DNA from: Agrobacterium tumefaciens
Lineage (GTDB): Bacteria; Pseudomonadota; Alphaproteobacteria; Rhizobiales; Rhizobiaceae
DNA: 64,000 nt
NCBI GenBank assembly: GCA_017744915.1
Contig: JAGIAH010000001.1
Coordinates: 729,522 to 793,521, forward strand
Direction of reading: 5' to 3'
Made by a program: the position numbers and the translations under genes. The notes under the pieces are model-generated. The model was given only the letters and a program-made list of their open reading frames with translations. It was not told the origin of the DNA and searched no databases. This document shows positions 33,469 through 41,998 of this stretch, one piece after another. Within the stretch, counting starts at the first letter, position 1. Each line of letters opens with the position of its first letter.

Positions 33469-33543
33469 TTTCACGGAACAGGACAAACTCGACCGCATAA
33501 AGCATCCGCGAGGGGCGGATTGCGATTGGAGCGGAGAAAATCC

Positions 33544-34800
33544 ATGGAGCAGAAAATGCCCACGCCCGCCGACCCGAACGAGGTTGCGCGCAAGGCGAAG
33601 AATCAGCGTTATGCCTTGCTTTCGGCAATGTTCCTGATGTCGATGTCGGCCGTCGGACCGGGCTTCATCACGCAGACTGCGAATTTCACGGTGAAACTGG
33701 GCGCCGCCTTCGCATTCGCCATCATCATTTCCATCCTGATCGACTTCGTCGTGCAAGCCAATATCTGGCGCATCGTCACCATCACCCGCATGCGGGCGCC
33801 GGCGATTGCCAATGCCGCCATTCCGGGCTCGGGTTACCTGCTTGCCATCCTCGTCATCATCGGCGGCCTGTTCTTCAACATCGGCAATATCGGCGGCGCC
33901 GGCCTCGGCTTCAACGCCATGATCGATCTCGATCCGAAGATCGGCGGCGCCATCGGCGCGCTGGCCGCCATCGGCATCTTCCTGTCGCGTCGGGCGGGCA
34001 TCGCCATGGACCGCGTGGTTTTCGTCGCTGCCTTCGTCAAACTGGCGCTGATCCTTTATGCGGCATATGTCTCCGGCCCGCCGGTGGCGGAAGCCTTCCG
34101 CCAGACCTTCCTGCCTGATACCATCGATTTCGTCACCATCACCACCATCGTCGGCGGCACGGTCGGCGGTTACATCACCTATGCCGGCGCACATCGCCTG
34201 CTGGACAAGGGCATGGTAGGCGTTGAAAATATCAACGCGGTCAATCGCGCGGCGCTGAGCGGCATCGCCATTACCGGCGTGCTGCGCTACATCCTGTTCC
34301 TCGCCATCCTCGGTGTCGTCGCCAGCGGCGTGGTCATCGATCTCTCGGGCAAGGCAGCAAACCCCGCAGGCCAGGCCTTCCATGCCGCTGCCGGCGATAT
34401 CGGCTTCCGCCTCTTCGGCGCGGTTTTCCTCGCCTCGGCCATGACAAGCATCATCGGTGCGGCCTATACCTCCGTGTCGTTCCTGACCGCTTTCAAGCCT
34501 GACATAACGGAACGCCAGCGTAATCTGGCAACGGTTGGCTTCATCGCCATCTCGCTGATCGCCTATATCATCATCACCACACCGCCTGCAGCCATGCTCG
34601 TCTTCGTCGGCGGCCTCAACGGTCTCGTTCTGCCAATCGGCCTTTCGATCTTCATGTATGCCGCCTGGAAACGCGCGGATCTGATGCACGGATATCATTA
34701 CCCGCGCTGGCTGCTGGTGCTTGGCGTGCTGACCTGCGCACTCACCTGGTATATGGCCTATAAGTCGGCGGGCGCGATCTTTGCCCTGCTCGGCTACTGA
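33544..34800 (+). CDS. NRAMP-like membrane transporter of the oxoprolinase cluster
   Basis: A 418-residue inner-membrane protein with about eleven hydrophobic segments. The first helix has AVGPGFITQTANFTVKLGAAFAFA, placed like the metal-site helix of NRAMP proteins, but without the D-P-G-N signature; helix 6 has GGTVGGYITYAGAHR. It resembles YcsG of Bacillus, which lies in the same gene neighbourhood. Loss of the metal motif suggests an organic substrate, possibly 5-oxoproline or a related amino acid, rather than manganese. GGAG precedes ATG 33544. A long open frame on the other strand of this gene is only a codon-bias shadow. Confidence 0.85.
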   Translation: MEQKMPTPADPNEVARKAKNQRYALLSAMFLMSMSAVGPGFITQTANFTVKLGAAFAFAIIISILIDFVVQANIWRIVTITRMRAPAIANAAIPGSGYLLAILVIIGGLFFNIGNIGGAGLGFNAMIDLDPKIGGAIGALAAIGIFLSRRAGIAMDRVVFVAAFVKLALILYAAYVSGPPVAEAFRQTFLPDTIDFVTITTIVGGTVGGYITYAGAHRLLDKGMVGVENINAVNRAALSGIAITGVLRYILFLAILGVVASGVVIDLSGKAANPAGQAFHAAAGDIGFRLFGAVFLASAMTSIIGAAYTSVSFLTAFKPDITERQRNLATVGFIAISLIAYIIITTPPAAMLVFVGGLNGLVLPIGLSIFMYAAWKRADLMHGYHYPRWLLVLGVLTCALTWYMAYKSAGAIFALLGY

Positions 34801-34821
34801 TAAAATCAAAGGGAGGCAAAC

Positions 34822-35589
34822 ATGGCCGCTATCGATCTCAACAGCGATCTTGGCGAAAGCTACGGCGCGTGGCGCATGGGCGATGACGAGGCGATGCTCG
34901 CCATCGTTTCCAGCGCCAACATAGCCTGCGGATTTCACGCCGGTGACCCGGCCGGTATCTACCGCACCGTCAAGGCCGCTGCCGAAAAAGGCGTGGTTGT
35001 CGGCGCCCATGTCTCCTATCCCGACCGCGTCGGCTTCGGCCGCCGCGATCTGGACGCAACCTCGGAAGAGCTGATTGCAGACGTCATTTACCAGATCGGC
35101 GCGCTGAAAGGTGTCGCAGCAGCAGCCGGCACCACGGTGCGTTACGTGAAGCCACATGGCGCGCTTTACAATCGCATCGCCAATGATGCGAAACAGGGGC
35201 AGGCCGTGATCGACGGCATCAAGGCCATCGATCCTTCACTGGTGCTGATGGGCCTTGCCAACGCGCCCATTCTCGATCTTGCCCGCAAGGCCGGCCTTGC
35301 CGTCGTTGCCGAAGCCTTCGCCGACCGCGCCTATACGCCTGAAGGCCAGCTCGTCTCCCGCCGCGAAGCCGGTGCCGTGCTGCATGATGCGGCGAAAATC
35401 GCCGACCGCATGGTGCAGCTTGCCCGCGAAGGCACGCTGGAGGCGATCGATGGCAGCATCATAAAAATCGAGGCGCAATCCATCTGCGTGCATGGCGACA
35501 GCCCCGGCGCGGTCGCCATCGCCCAGGAAATCCGCCGCCGTTTCGAGGCGGAAGGTATCGCAATCCGCTCCTTCGCATCCGATCGCTGA
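34822..35589 (+). CDS. pxpA: 5-oxoprolinase subunit PxpA (LamB/YcsF family)
   Basis: A 255-residue protein of the LamB/YcsF family, starting with the hallmark [23 protein letters not shown] and continuing with [46 protein letters not shown] and [17 protein letters not shown]. The histidine and aspartate residues in these motifs form the catalytic metal-like pocket. PxpA works with PxpB and PxpC in the ATP-dependent opening of 5-oxoproline to glutamate. GGGAGG lies before the ATG. It is 21 bp behind the transporter and 11 bp before the DUF1445 gene. Confidence 0.95.
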   Translation: MAAIDLNSDLGESYGAWRMGDDEAMLAIVSSANIACGFHAGDPAGIYRTVKAAAEKGVVVGAHVSYPDRVGFGRRDLDATSEELIADVIYQIGALKGVAAAAGTTVRYVKPHGALYNRIANDAKQGQAVIDGIKAIDPSLVLMGLANAPILDLARKAGLAVVAEAFADRAYTPEGQLVSRREAGAVLHDAAKIADRMVQLAREGTLEAIDGSIIKIEAQSICVHGDSPGAVAIAQEIRRRFEAEGIAIRSFASDR

Positions 35590-35600
35590 AAGGATAGCCG

Positions 35601-36410
35601 ATGACGATACCAACATCCTATCTCAAACATACGGATGCCGAGGCCGCACGAACGGCCCGTGCTACCTATCGCGATGGCCTTGTCGCCCCCACGTCCGGCA
35701 TCGCACCCGGCTTCACGCAGGCGAACATGATCGTGCTGCCGCGCGATTGGGCCTTCGATTTCCTGCTTTATGCGCAGCGCAATCCCAAACCCTGCCCGGT
35801 GCTTGACGTCTCCGATCCCGGTTCGCCCACCACGCTTCTGGCGCCCGGTGCCGATCTGAGAACCGACCTGCCGCTCTATCGCATCTGGCGCGACGGCAAG
35901 CTTGCCGAAGAAACCGCGGATGCGACGGCCGCCTGGGCGGAGCGCGACGATCTCGTCGCTTTCCTCATCGGCTGCAGCTTCACCTTCGAGACGCCGATGG
36001 TGGAAGCGGGTATCGAAATCCGCCACATGACCGACAAGAGCAATGTGCCGATGTATCTGACGAACCGACCCTGCCGCCCGGCCGGACGGCTGAAGGGCAA
36101 TATGGTCGTTTCCATGCGGCCGATCCCGGCATCGCGTGTCGCCGACGCGGCCACGATTTCCGGGCGTTTTCCGGCCGTGCACGGTGCGCCCGTGCATGTC
36201 GGTGCGCCGGAGGAAATCGGTATTTCCGACCTTGCCAAGCCTGATTTCGGCGATGCGGTGCGGATCGAGCCGGGTGAAGTTCCGGTCTTCTGGGCCTGCG
36301 GCGTGACCCCGCAGGCCGCCGTGATGGCGTCGGGTGTGCCCTTTGCCATCACCCATGCGCCGGGCCACATGTTCATCACCGATATTCCCGATTCCGCCTA
36401 TCACTCGTGA
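35601..36410 (+). CDS. DUF1445 family protein (YcsI-like, putative hydro-lyase / D-glutamate cyclase relative)
   Basis: A 269-residue DUF1445 protein, with the family features [64 protein letters not shown] and a C-terminal [32 protein letters not shown]. Databases often call it a hydro-lyase without evidence. A DUF1445 domain also forms the N-terminal half of mammalian D-glutamate cyclase, which interconverts D-glutamate and 5-oxo-D-proline; with PxpA and PxpBC next to it, a role in 5-oxo-D-proline metabolism is a reasonable guess. AGGAT precedes the ATG. Confidence 0.88.
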   Translation: MTIPTSYLKHTDAEAARTARATYRDGLVAPTSGIAPGFTQANMIVLPRDWAFDFLLYAQRNPKPCPVLDVSDPGSPTTLLAPGADLRTDLPLYRIWRDGKLAEETADATAAWAERDDLVAFLIGCSFTFETPMVEAGIEIRHMTDKSNVPMYLTNRPCRPAGRLKGNMVVSMRPIPASRVADAATISGRFPAVHGAPVHVGAPEEIGISDLAKPDFGDAVRIEPGEVPVFWACGVTPQAAVMASGVPFAITHAPGHMFITDIPDSAYHS

Positions 36411-36417
36411 GGATATG

Positions 36418-38028
36418 ATGCGTTTTCTCCCCGTCAGCCTCACCACCATTCTTGTCGAACTCGCCGATCTCGATGAAACGCTGGCGCTTTTCGCCTCGCT
36501 TCAGAGTGACCCGGTCGAAGGCATCGAAGAAACGGTGCCGGCTGCCCGCACCCTGATGATCCGTTTCCGCCCCGAAAAGATCGGTGCGGAGATGCTGGCC
36601 ACGCAGCTCGCAAGCCGCGATCTCTCGGCAAAGATCGCGCCTTCCGACAATCTCGTGGAAATCCCCGTTCATTATAACGGTGAAGATCTCGCCGACGTCG
36701 CCGAACTGACCGGCATGAGCGTCGAAGAGGTCATCCGGCGCCATACCGAAAGCGAGTTTACCGTGGCCTTCTGCGGTTTCGCCCCCGGTTTCGGTTATCT
36801 GGTCGGCGGTGACCCGACCCTGCATGTGCCGCGCCGGCAAAGCCCGCGCACCCGCATTCCAGCCGGCTCCGTGGCGCTGGCCGGTGCTTTCAGCGGCGTC
36901 TATCCGCAAAACAGCCCCGGCGGCTGGCAGATCATCGGCACCACGCCGGTCAAGATGTGGGATATAGATCGTGATCCCGGCGCGCTGTTCCAGCCGGGTT
37001 ACCGGGTGCGTTTCTTCGAGATGGACAAGGCCGGCAGAACGGTCGAAATCTCGGCACCGGCACCGGACAGGAAAGAACCGAAAAAGGACGGCCCGCATTT
37101 CGAGGTGCTTGCCGCGCCCATGCCCGCCATCTTTCAGGATCTCGGCCGTTTCGGACAGACCGGCCAGGGTGTTTCCGCCTCCGGCGCGCTGGATCGCGGT
37201 GCGTTCAATGCCGCAAACCGCATCGTCGGCAATCCGGTCAATACGCCGTGCCTTGAACTAACGCTCGGCGGCTTTTCCTTTAAAAGTACGAGCCGCGCCG
37301 TCATCGGCATAACCGGCGCCCCCTGCCCCGTCACGATCAAGACGGCGGAACGCAGCTTCGCCGCCAAAACCCATGGCCCGGTCTCTCTTGAGGCCGGTGA
37401 CGAGGTCACTTTCGGCCAGCCGCCCAAGGGCATGCGCTGTTATCTTGCCGTCCGTGGTGGCTTCGATGTCGAGCCGGTGCTCGGCAGTTTTGCGACGGAT
37501 ACGCTGGCTGTCGTCGGTCCGGAGCCGGTGGGTGCAGGTGCCATCCTGCCGCTTAAGGGCGAGAAGTCTGGTCTTTCCAGCGTATCGATCGGCGAGATTC
37601 CGGCCTTTGAACCACCGGCAACCGGCGAGGTCGTTACACTGGACGTCGTTCTCGGCCCCCGCACCGACTGGTTCACGCAAAAGGGTATCGAGACACTGAC
37701 CGGCCAGCTCTGGCAGGTCTCCCCGCAATCAAACCGCGTTGGCATTCGCCTTGCCGGCGACGTGCCGGTGGAACGCAAGGACAGCGCCGAATTGCCGAGC
37801 GAAGGCACCGCGACAGGGGCGATCCAGATTCCCCATAGCGGTCAGCCGGTTCTCTTCCTTGCCGATCACCCGCTGACCGGCGGTTATCCCGTCATCGGCG
37901 CGGTGGCGGAATATCATCTCGATCTTGCCGGACAAATCCCGGTCAACGCCAAAATCAAATTCCGCCCGATCGGCCCCTTTGCCGAAATCGTGGCCAAGAA
38001 CACAGAATTCGGAGGAGAAGAGCGATGA
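36418..38028 (+). CDS. Fused 5-oxoprolinase subunits PxpB-PxpC (AHS1-AHS2)
   Basis: A 536-residue fusion. Residues 1-225 correspond to PxpB/KipI (AHS1: [47 protein letters not shown], then [20 protein letters not shown]). Residues 240-535 correspond to PxpC/KipA (AHS2: [59 protein letters not shown]). In most bacteria these are separate proteins. Together AHS1 and AHS2 also make up the carboxyltransferase region of urea carboxylase. The stop overlaps the ATG of the biotin carboxylase gene by 4 bp. ATG 36418 has GAGG at the best spacing; ATG 36415 is adjacent. Confidence 0.93.
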   Translation: MRFLPVSLTTILVELADLDETLALFASLQSDPVEGIEETVPAARTLMIRFRPEKIGAEMLATQLASRDLSAKIAPSDNLVEIPVHYNGEDLADVAELTGMSVEEVIRRHTESEFTVAFCGFAPGFGYLVGGDPTLHVPRRQSPRTRIPAGSVALAGAFSGVYPQNSPGGWQIIGTTPVKMWDIDRDPGALFQPGYRVRFFEMDKAGRTVEISAPAPDRKEPKKDGPHFEVLAAPMPAIFQDLGRFGQTGQGVSASGALDRGAFNAANRIVGNPVNTPCLELTLGGFSFKSTSRAVIGITGAPCPVTIKTAERSFAAKTHGPVSLEAGDEVTFGQPPKGMRCYLAVRGGFDVEPVLGSFATDTLAVVGPEPVGAGAILPLKGEKSGLSSVSIGEIPAFEPPATGEVVTLDVVLGPRTDWFTQKGIETLTGQLWQVSPQSNRVGIRLAGDVPVERKDSAELPSEGTATGAIQIPHSGQPVLFLADHPLTGGYPVIGAVAEYHLDLAGQIPVNAKIKFRPIGPFAEIVAKNTEFGGEER

Positions 38029-39755
38029 AAAAAGTGCTGATTGCCAATCGCGGCGAGATCGCGGTGCGTATTATCCGCGCCTGTCGCGATTACGGCCTGC
38101 AGTCGGTCGCCGTTTATGCCGATCCCGATCAGGACGCGCTTTTCGTCCGGCTGGCGGATGAGGCCTATGCGCTGGAGGGCGTGCGGCCCGCCGAGACCTA
38201 TCTCGATATCACCAAGCTGATCGCGATTGCCAAACGCGCCGGCGCGGATGCCGTGCATCCCGGTTATGGCTTCCTGTCCGAACGCGCCGAATTTGCCCAG
38301 GCTGTTCTTGATGCCGGACTGATCTGGATCGGCCCCGATCCTCAAGTCATCGAGGCACTGGGCGACAAGGTCGAGGCACGGCGCATCGCCACCGGTGTTG
38401 GCGCGCCACTGGTCGCCGGCAGCGATGGCCCCGTCTCTTCCGCCGCCGAAGTCACCGCCTTTGCCGAACAACACGGCTTGCCCGTCGCCATCAAGGCGGC
38501 CCATGGCGGCGGTGGCCGCGGCCTGAAGGTTGCATGGAAAATGGAGGAGATCGCCGATCTCTACGAATCCGCCGTGCGCGAGGCGACTGCCGCCTTCGGC
38601 CGTGGTGAGTGTTTTCTGGAACGTTTCCTCGACCGGCCACGCCATATCGAAGCGCAGGTTCTGGCCGACAAACACGGCAATGTGCTGGTGCTCGGCACCC
38701 GTGATTGTTCGTTGCAGCGCCGGAACCAGAAGCTGATCGAAGAGGCACCCGCCCCGTTCCTGTCGGATGAACAGCGCCAGAAAATCCACGCGGCCGCCAA
38801 GGCGATCTGCGCCGCAGCCGGGTATTCCGGCGCCGGCACCGTCGAATTCCTGCTCGGTGTCGATGGCACGATTTCTTTCCTCGAGGTCAATACCCGCCTG
38901 CAGGTGGAACATCCCGTCACCGAGGAAACCACCGGCATCGATCTCGTCATCGAGCAGTTCCGTATTGCCGAAGGCCATAAGCTTCGTGTGCTTGAAACGC
39001 CCGAACCGCGTGGCCATTCGATGGAATTCCGTATCAATGCCGAAGATCCGGGCCGCGGCTTTCTGCCGACACCCGGTTCGATCTCGGTTTTTGATGCACC
39101 CTCCGGCCCCGGCATTCGCATGGATAGCGGCGTCGTCAGCGGCTCCAGCGTGCCTGGTGTCTTCGATTCACTGATGGCGAAGTTGATCGTCACCGGTGTT
39201 GACCGCGATCAGGTCCTGCGCCGTGCCCGCCGTGCACTGAAGGAATTCCGCATCGAGGGCATCGCCACGGTCCTGCCGTTCCATCGTGCCGCAATCGAGA
39301 CGGATGATTTCATCGGCACGGATGGATTCAAGGTCCACACCCGCTGGATCGAGACCGATTTCGCCGCCATGCCCGACGCCATGGAGCGCCCGGCACCGGC
39401 CGATGATCCGTCGATCACCCGAACTTATCTCGAGATCGACGGCAAGCGTGTTTCGGTTGGCCTGCCCAGCATTCTGCTCTCCAGCCTCGGCAGCGTCAGC
39501 GGCGGCAATGCGTCCGCTTCCGGTGCCGCGGTCGAGAAAAAGGAAGGCGAAATTACTGCCCCCGTTTCCGGCACCCTGCAATCTTTCAAGGTGAAGGACG
39601 GTGACACGGTTTCCGAGGGCGATCTTCTGGCGATCATGGAAGCCATGAAGATGGAAACGCAGATTGTCGCCACCCGGGCCGGCAAGGTCCGCCTGATCGT
39701 CAAGGAAGGCGATTACCTGCAGGCGGGAGCAGCCCTTATCGATATAGCCGGCTAA
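38025..39755 (+). CDS. Biotin carboxylase fused to biotin carboxyl carrier domain
   Basis: A 576-residue protein with a biotin carboxylase part (residues 1-450: [43 protein letters not shown]-grasp [30 protein letters not shown]) and a C-terminal carrier domain (505-576) whose biotinylated lysine is K542 in EAMKME. A linker of about 50 residues, rich in Ala, Gly and Ser, lies between. No acyl-CoA carboxyltransferase gene is near. Instead the gene is coupled to pxpBC, whose product resembles the carboxyltransferase of urea carboxylase, so the substrate is probably an amide or lactam. Confidence 0.93.
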   Translation: MKKVLIANRGEIAVRIIRACRDYGLQSVAVYADPDQDALFVRLADEAYALEGVRPAETYLDITKLIAIAKRAGADAVHPGYGFLSERAEFAQAVLDAGLIWIGPDPQVIEALGDKVEARRIATGVGAPLVAGSDGPVSSAAEVTAFAEQHGLPVAIKAAHGGGGRGLKVAWKMEEIADLYESAVREATAAFGRGECFLERFLDRPRHIEAQVLADKHGNVLVLGTRDCSLQRRNQKLIEEAPAPFLSDEQRQKIHAAAKAICAAAGYSGAGTVEFLLGVDGTISFLEVNTRLQVEHPVTEETTGIDLVIEQFRIAEGHKLRVLETPEPRGHSMEFRINAEDPGRGFLPTPGSISVFDAPSGPGIRMDSGVVSGSSVPGVFDSLMAKLIVTGVDRDQVLRRARRALKEFRIEGIATVLPFHRAAIETDDFIGTDGFKVHTRWIETDFAAMPDAMERPAPADDPSITRTYLEIDGKRVSVGLPSILLSSLGSVSGGNASASGAAVEKKEGEITAPVSGTLQSFKVKDGDTVSEGDLLAIMEAMKMETQIVATRAGKVRLIVKEGDYLQAGAALIDIAG

Positions 39756-39798
39756 TATACAGCCGGCGCGCCGGCCTCACAATCGCAGATCGCACGGC

Positions 39799-39827
39799 AC
39801 CGGCGGCGGAACCCTTTCGCCGCCGGT
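39799..39827 (+). terminator. Stem-loop ending the pxp operon
   Basis: A perfect 10-bp stem, ACCGGCGGCG/CGCCGCCGGT, with a 9-base loop lies 43 bp past the biotin carboxylase stop. It is followed by CCGTTTATGG, so the U tract is short; it may act as a weak terminator or a 3' end stabiliser. Confidence 0.5.
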
Positions 39828-39866
39828 CCGTTTATGGCGCGACCTGCTAACCATCGTGAGGGAAAT

Positions 39867-41354
39867 ATGGCCGGACGCACCTTGCTTCAGTTCTTCCATT
39901 GGTATTATCCGGACGGAGGGAAATTATGGAGCGAGGTGGCCGAAAAGGCCGAAAGCCTTGCCAAAATGGGCGTCACCGACGTCTGGCTACCGCCGGCATA
40001 CAAGGGCGCCGCAGGCGGTTATTCGGTGGGATACGACACCTACGATCTCTTCGACCTCGGCGAATTCGACCAGAAGGGCACGGTCGCAACCAAATACGGT
40101 GATCGCAGCGCCCTCGAACATGCCGGCAAGACGCTGAAAGAGAATGGCATCCGTGTCATTCACGACGTGGTTCTCAATCACAAGATGGGTGCCGACGAGA
40201 AGGAAAAGGTGCGGGTTCGCCGCGTCAATCCCGAAGACCGAACCGATATTGACGACGAGGATTTCGCAGCGCTCGCCTATACGCGCTTCACCTTTCCCGG
40301 CCGTAACGGCAAACATTCCAAGTTCATCTGGGACCTCAAATGCTTCAGCGGCGTAGACCACATCGAGGACCCGACCGAAGACGGCATATTCCGTCTCGTC
40401 AACGAATATGGCGACGGCGAGTGGAATGAAGAAGTCGATGAGGAAAACGGCAATTTCGATTATCTGATGGGCGCGGATGTCGAGTTCAGAAACCGGGCGG
40501 TTTATGAGGAGCTCAAATATTGGGGCCGCTGGCTCTCCGAGCAGGTACAGGTGGACGGCTTCCGTCTCGACGCCGCCAAACACATTCCGGCATGGTTCTT
40601 CCGCGATTGGGTGGGCCATATGCGCGAGACGGTCGATCCCGATCTTTTTGTGGTCGCGGAATATTGGCACCCCGATCTGGAGGCGCTGAAAAGCTATCTT
40701 GAACTGGTCGACAAGCAGCTGATGCTTTTCGATGTCGCCCTCCACCATAGTTTCCACGATGCCTCGAAACAGGACGGCGATTTCGATATGCGCAGCATTT
40801 TCGATGGCTCGCTTGTCTCCGCCGTTCCCGACCACGCCGTGACGCTGGTCGACAATCACGATACGCAGCCGCTGCAATCGCTCGAAGCACCGGTGGAGCC
40901 CTGGTTCAAACCTCTCGCCTACGCGATCATCCTGCTGCGCGAAGAGGGTGCTCCCTGCATCTTTTATCCCGATCTGTTCGGCACGAGCTACACCGACACC
41001 GGCAATGACGGCAACGAGTATAAGATCGATATGCCCGCCATCGAATGCCTGCCGAAGCTCATCGAGGCTCGCAGCCGCTTTGCCAACGGTCCCCAGACGG
41101 ACATGTTCGACGATGCCAGCTGCGTCGCCTTTATCCGCCACGGCACTGCCGATGCACCGGGCTGCGTGGTGGTGATGTCGAATGGCGAAGCGGGCGAAAA
41201 GCAGGCCGACCTCGGCCCGGAGCGGGCGGGATCGGTCTGGCGCGATTTTCTCGGCCACTGTGAGGAGCAGATCACCCTCGATGAAAGCGGCAAAGGCACC
41301 TTCCCGACAAATGGGGGCAGCGTCAGTGTCTGGGTTCCCGCCGATACCGAATAA
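39867..41354 (+). CDS. Cytoplasmic alpha-amylase (GH13_5 type)
   Basis: A 495-residue glycoside hydrolase of family 13 without signal peptide, similar to the AmyS-type cytoplasmic enzymes. Motifs are the N-terminal [13 protein letters not shown] and [30 protein letters not shown] with nucleophile D235, VVAEYW with acid/base E265, and [11 protein letters not shown] with D332. It hydrolyses alpha-1,4 glucans inside the cell. GAGGGAAAT precedes ATG 39867; the 11 codons upstream of it look spurious. It stands alone between the pxp operon and convergent soxR (29 bp between the stops), so no glycogen genes are linked here. Confidence 0.93.
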   Translation: MAGRTLLQFFHWYYPDGGKLWSEVAEKAESLAKMGVTDVWLPPAYKGAAGGYSVGYDTYDLFDLGEFDQKGTVATKYGDRSALEHAGKTLKENGIRVIHDVVLNHKMGADEKEKVRVRRVNPEDRTDIDDEDFAALAYTRFTFPGRNGKHSKFIWDLKCFSGVDHIEDPTEDGIFRLVNEYGDGEWNEEVDEENGNFDYLMGADVEFRNRAVYEELKYWGRWLSEQVQVDGFRLDAAKHIPAWFFRDWVGHMRETVDPDLFVVAEYWHPDLEALKSYLELVDKQLMLFDVALHHSFHDASKQDGDFDMRSIFDGSLVSAVPDHAVTLVDNHDTQPLQSLEAPVEPWFKPLAYAIILLREEGAPCIFYPDLFGTSYTDTGNDGNEYKIDMPAIECLPKLIEARSRFANGPQTDMFDDASCVAFIRHGTADAPGCVVVMSNGEAGEKQADLGPERAGSVWRDFLGHCEEQITLDESGKGTFPTNGGSVSVWVPADTE

Positions 41355-41383
41355 GGATCGACCTTCTCAACCCTGACATCGGC

Positions 41384-41839
41384 TCATTCGGCGGATACGA
41401 GGCGGCGCGGCCCAGCGCCGTCATCTGCCAGAACATCGTCCGGATTACGCAGGGGACACTCTTCCAGCGACAGGCAACCGCAACCGATGCAGCCGGTCAA
41501 TTGATCTCGCAGCATCACCAGATTGTTGATGCGCGTCTGGAGCATTTCCCGCCAGGACTGCGAAAACCTTCGCCAGTCCGCCGTCGTCGCCACCCGGTCC
41601 TGCGGCAGATCAGCCATCGCGTCCCTGATGATGCTGAGCTGGATGCCGGCGCGCTGCGCGATGCGGATGATGGCGATGCGCCGCAGGACGGCGCGGTGAT
41701 AACGGCGCTGGTTGCCGGCGGTGCGCCAGCCTTCGATCAGCCCCTTCGCCTCATAAAAATGGATGGTGGAAACGGCAATACCGCTGCGGCGCGCAACATC
41801 CCCCACCGACAGGCTGTGTTTGAAGATGGTATTTTCCAT
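41384..41839 (-). CDS. soxR: Redox-sensitive transcriptional activator SoxR
   Basis: A 151-residue MerR-family regulator. Residues 10-80 hold the DNA-binding domain (SVGDVARRSGIAVSTIHFYEAKGLIEGWRTAGNQRRY), and a dimerisation helix follows. The [2Fe-2S] cluster ligands are C117, C120, C122 and C128, in the C-x2-C-x-C-x5-C order unique to SoxR. Oxidation of the cluster by redox-active compounds activates transcription. ATG 41839 gives the normal SoxR length; the frame continues 26 codons further upstream across the operator region. A SoxR-type box in a 19-bp promoter spacer lies upstream, indicating autoregulation. Confidence 0.96.
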   Translation of the reverse strand: MENTIFKHSLSVGDVARRSGIAVSTIHFYEAKGLIEGWRTAGNQRRYHRAVLRRIAIIRIAQRAGIQLSIIRDAMADLPQDRVATTADWRRFSQSWREMLQTRINNLVMLRDQLTGCIGCGCLSLEECPLRNPDDVLADDGAGPRRLVSAE

Positions 41840-41902
41840 TCTGGCTCCTGCTTCCGGAACGATTTCCGCTCGAAAGATGCGGAAAAGCGTCGAAGAGCAG
41901 CC

Positions 41903-41933
41903 GGTATAATTCCTCAACTATAGTTGAGGTCAA
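41903..41933 (-). promoter_or_regulatory. soxR promoter with sox box
   Basis: The 18-bp perfect palindrome CCTCAACTATAGTTGAGG (41912-41929) lies between -35 TTGACC (41928-41933) and -10 TATACC (41903-41908). The 19-bp spacer is the stretched type that MerR-family activators correct by DNA distortion. The direction is towards soxR. Confidence 0.85.
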
Positions 41934-41946
41934 TAGGCGAATGGGC

Positions 41947-41972
41947 AAAAAAAGAGGCGCCCGGCGGGCGCC
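41947..41972 (-). terminator. Terminator of the TonB receptor gene
   Basis: GGCGCCC-GGC-GGGCGCC (41956-41972) forms a 7-bp GC stem, followed on the minus strand by TCTTTTTTTGC. It lies 27 bp past the receptor stop and isolates it from the soxR promoter. Confidence 0.85.
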
Positions 41973-41998
41973 CCTGAAATTCGGTAACGATGGCGCAG

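Noticed and set aside
33442..35157. Minus-strand open frame of 571 codons opposite the NRAMP-like gene and pxpA
   Set aside because: The translation is dominated by Asp, Gly, Ala and Glu in low-complexity order, which mirrors the third-position bias of the real plus-strand genes.
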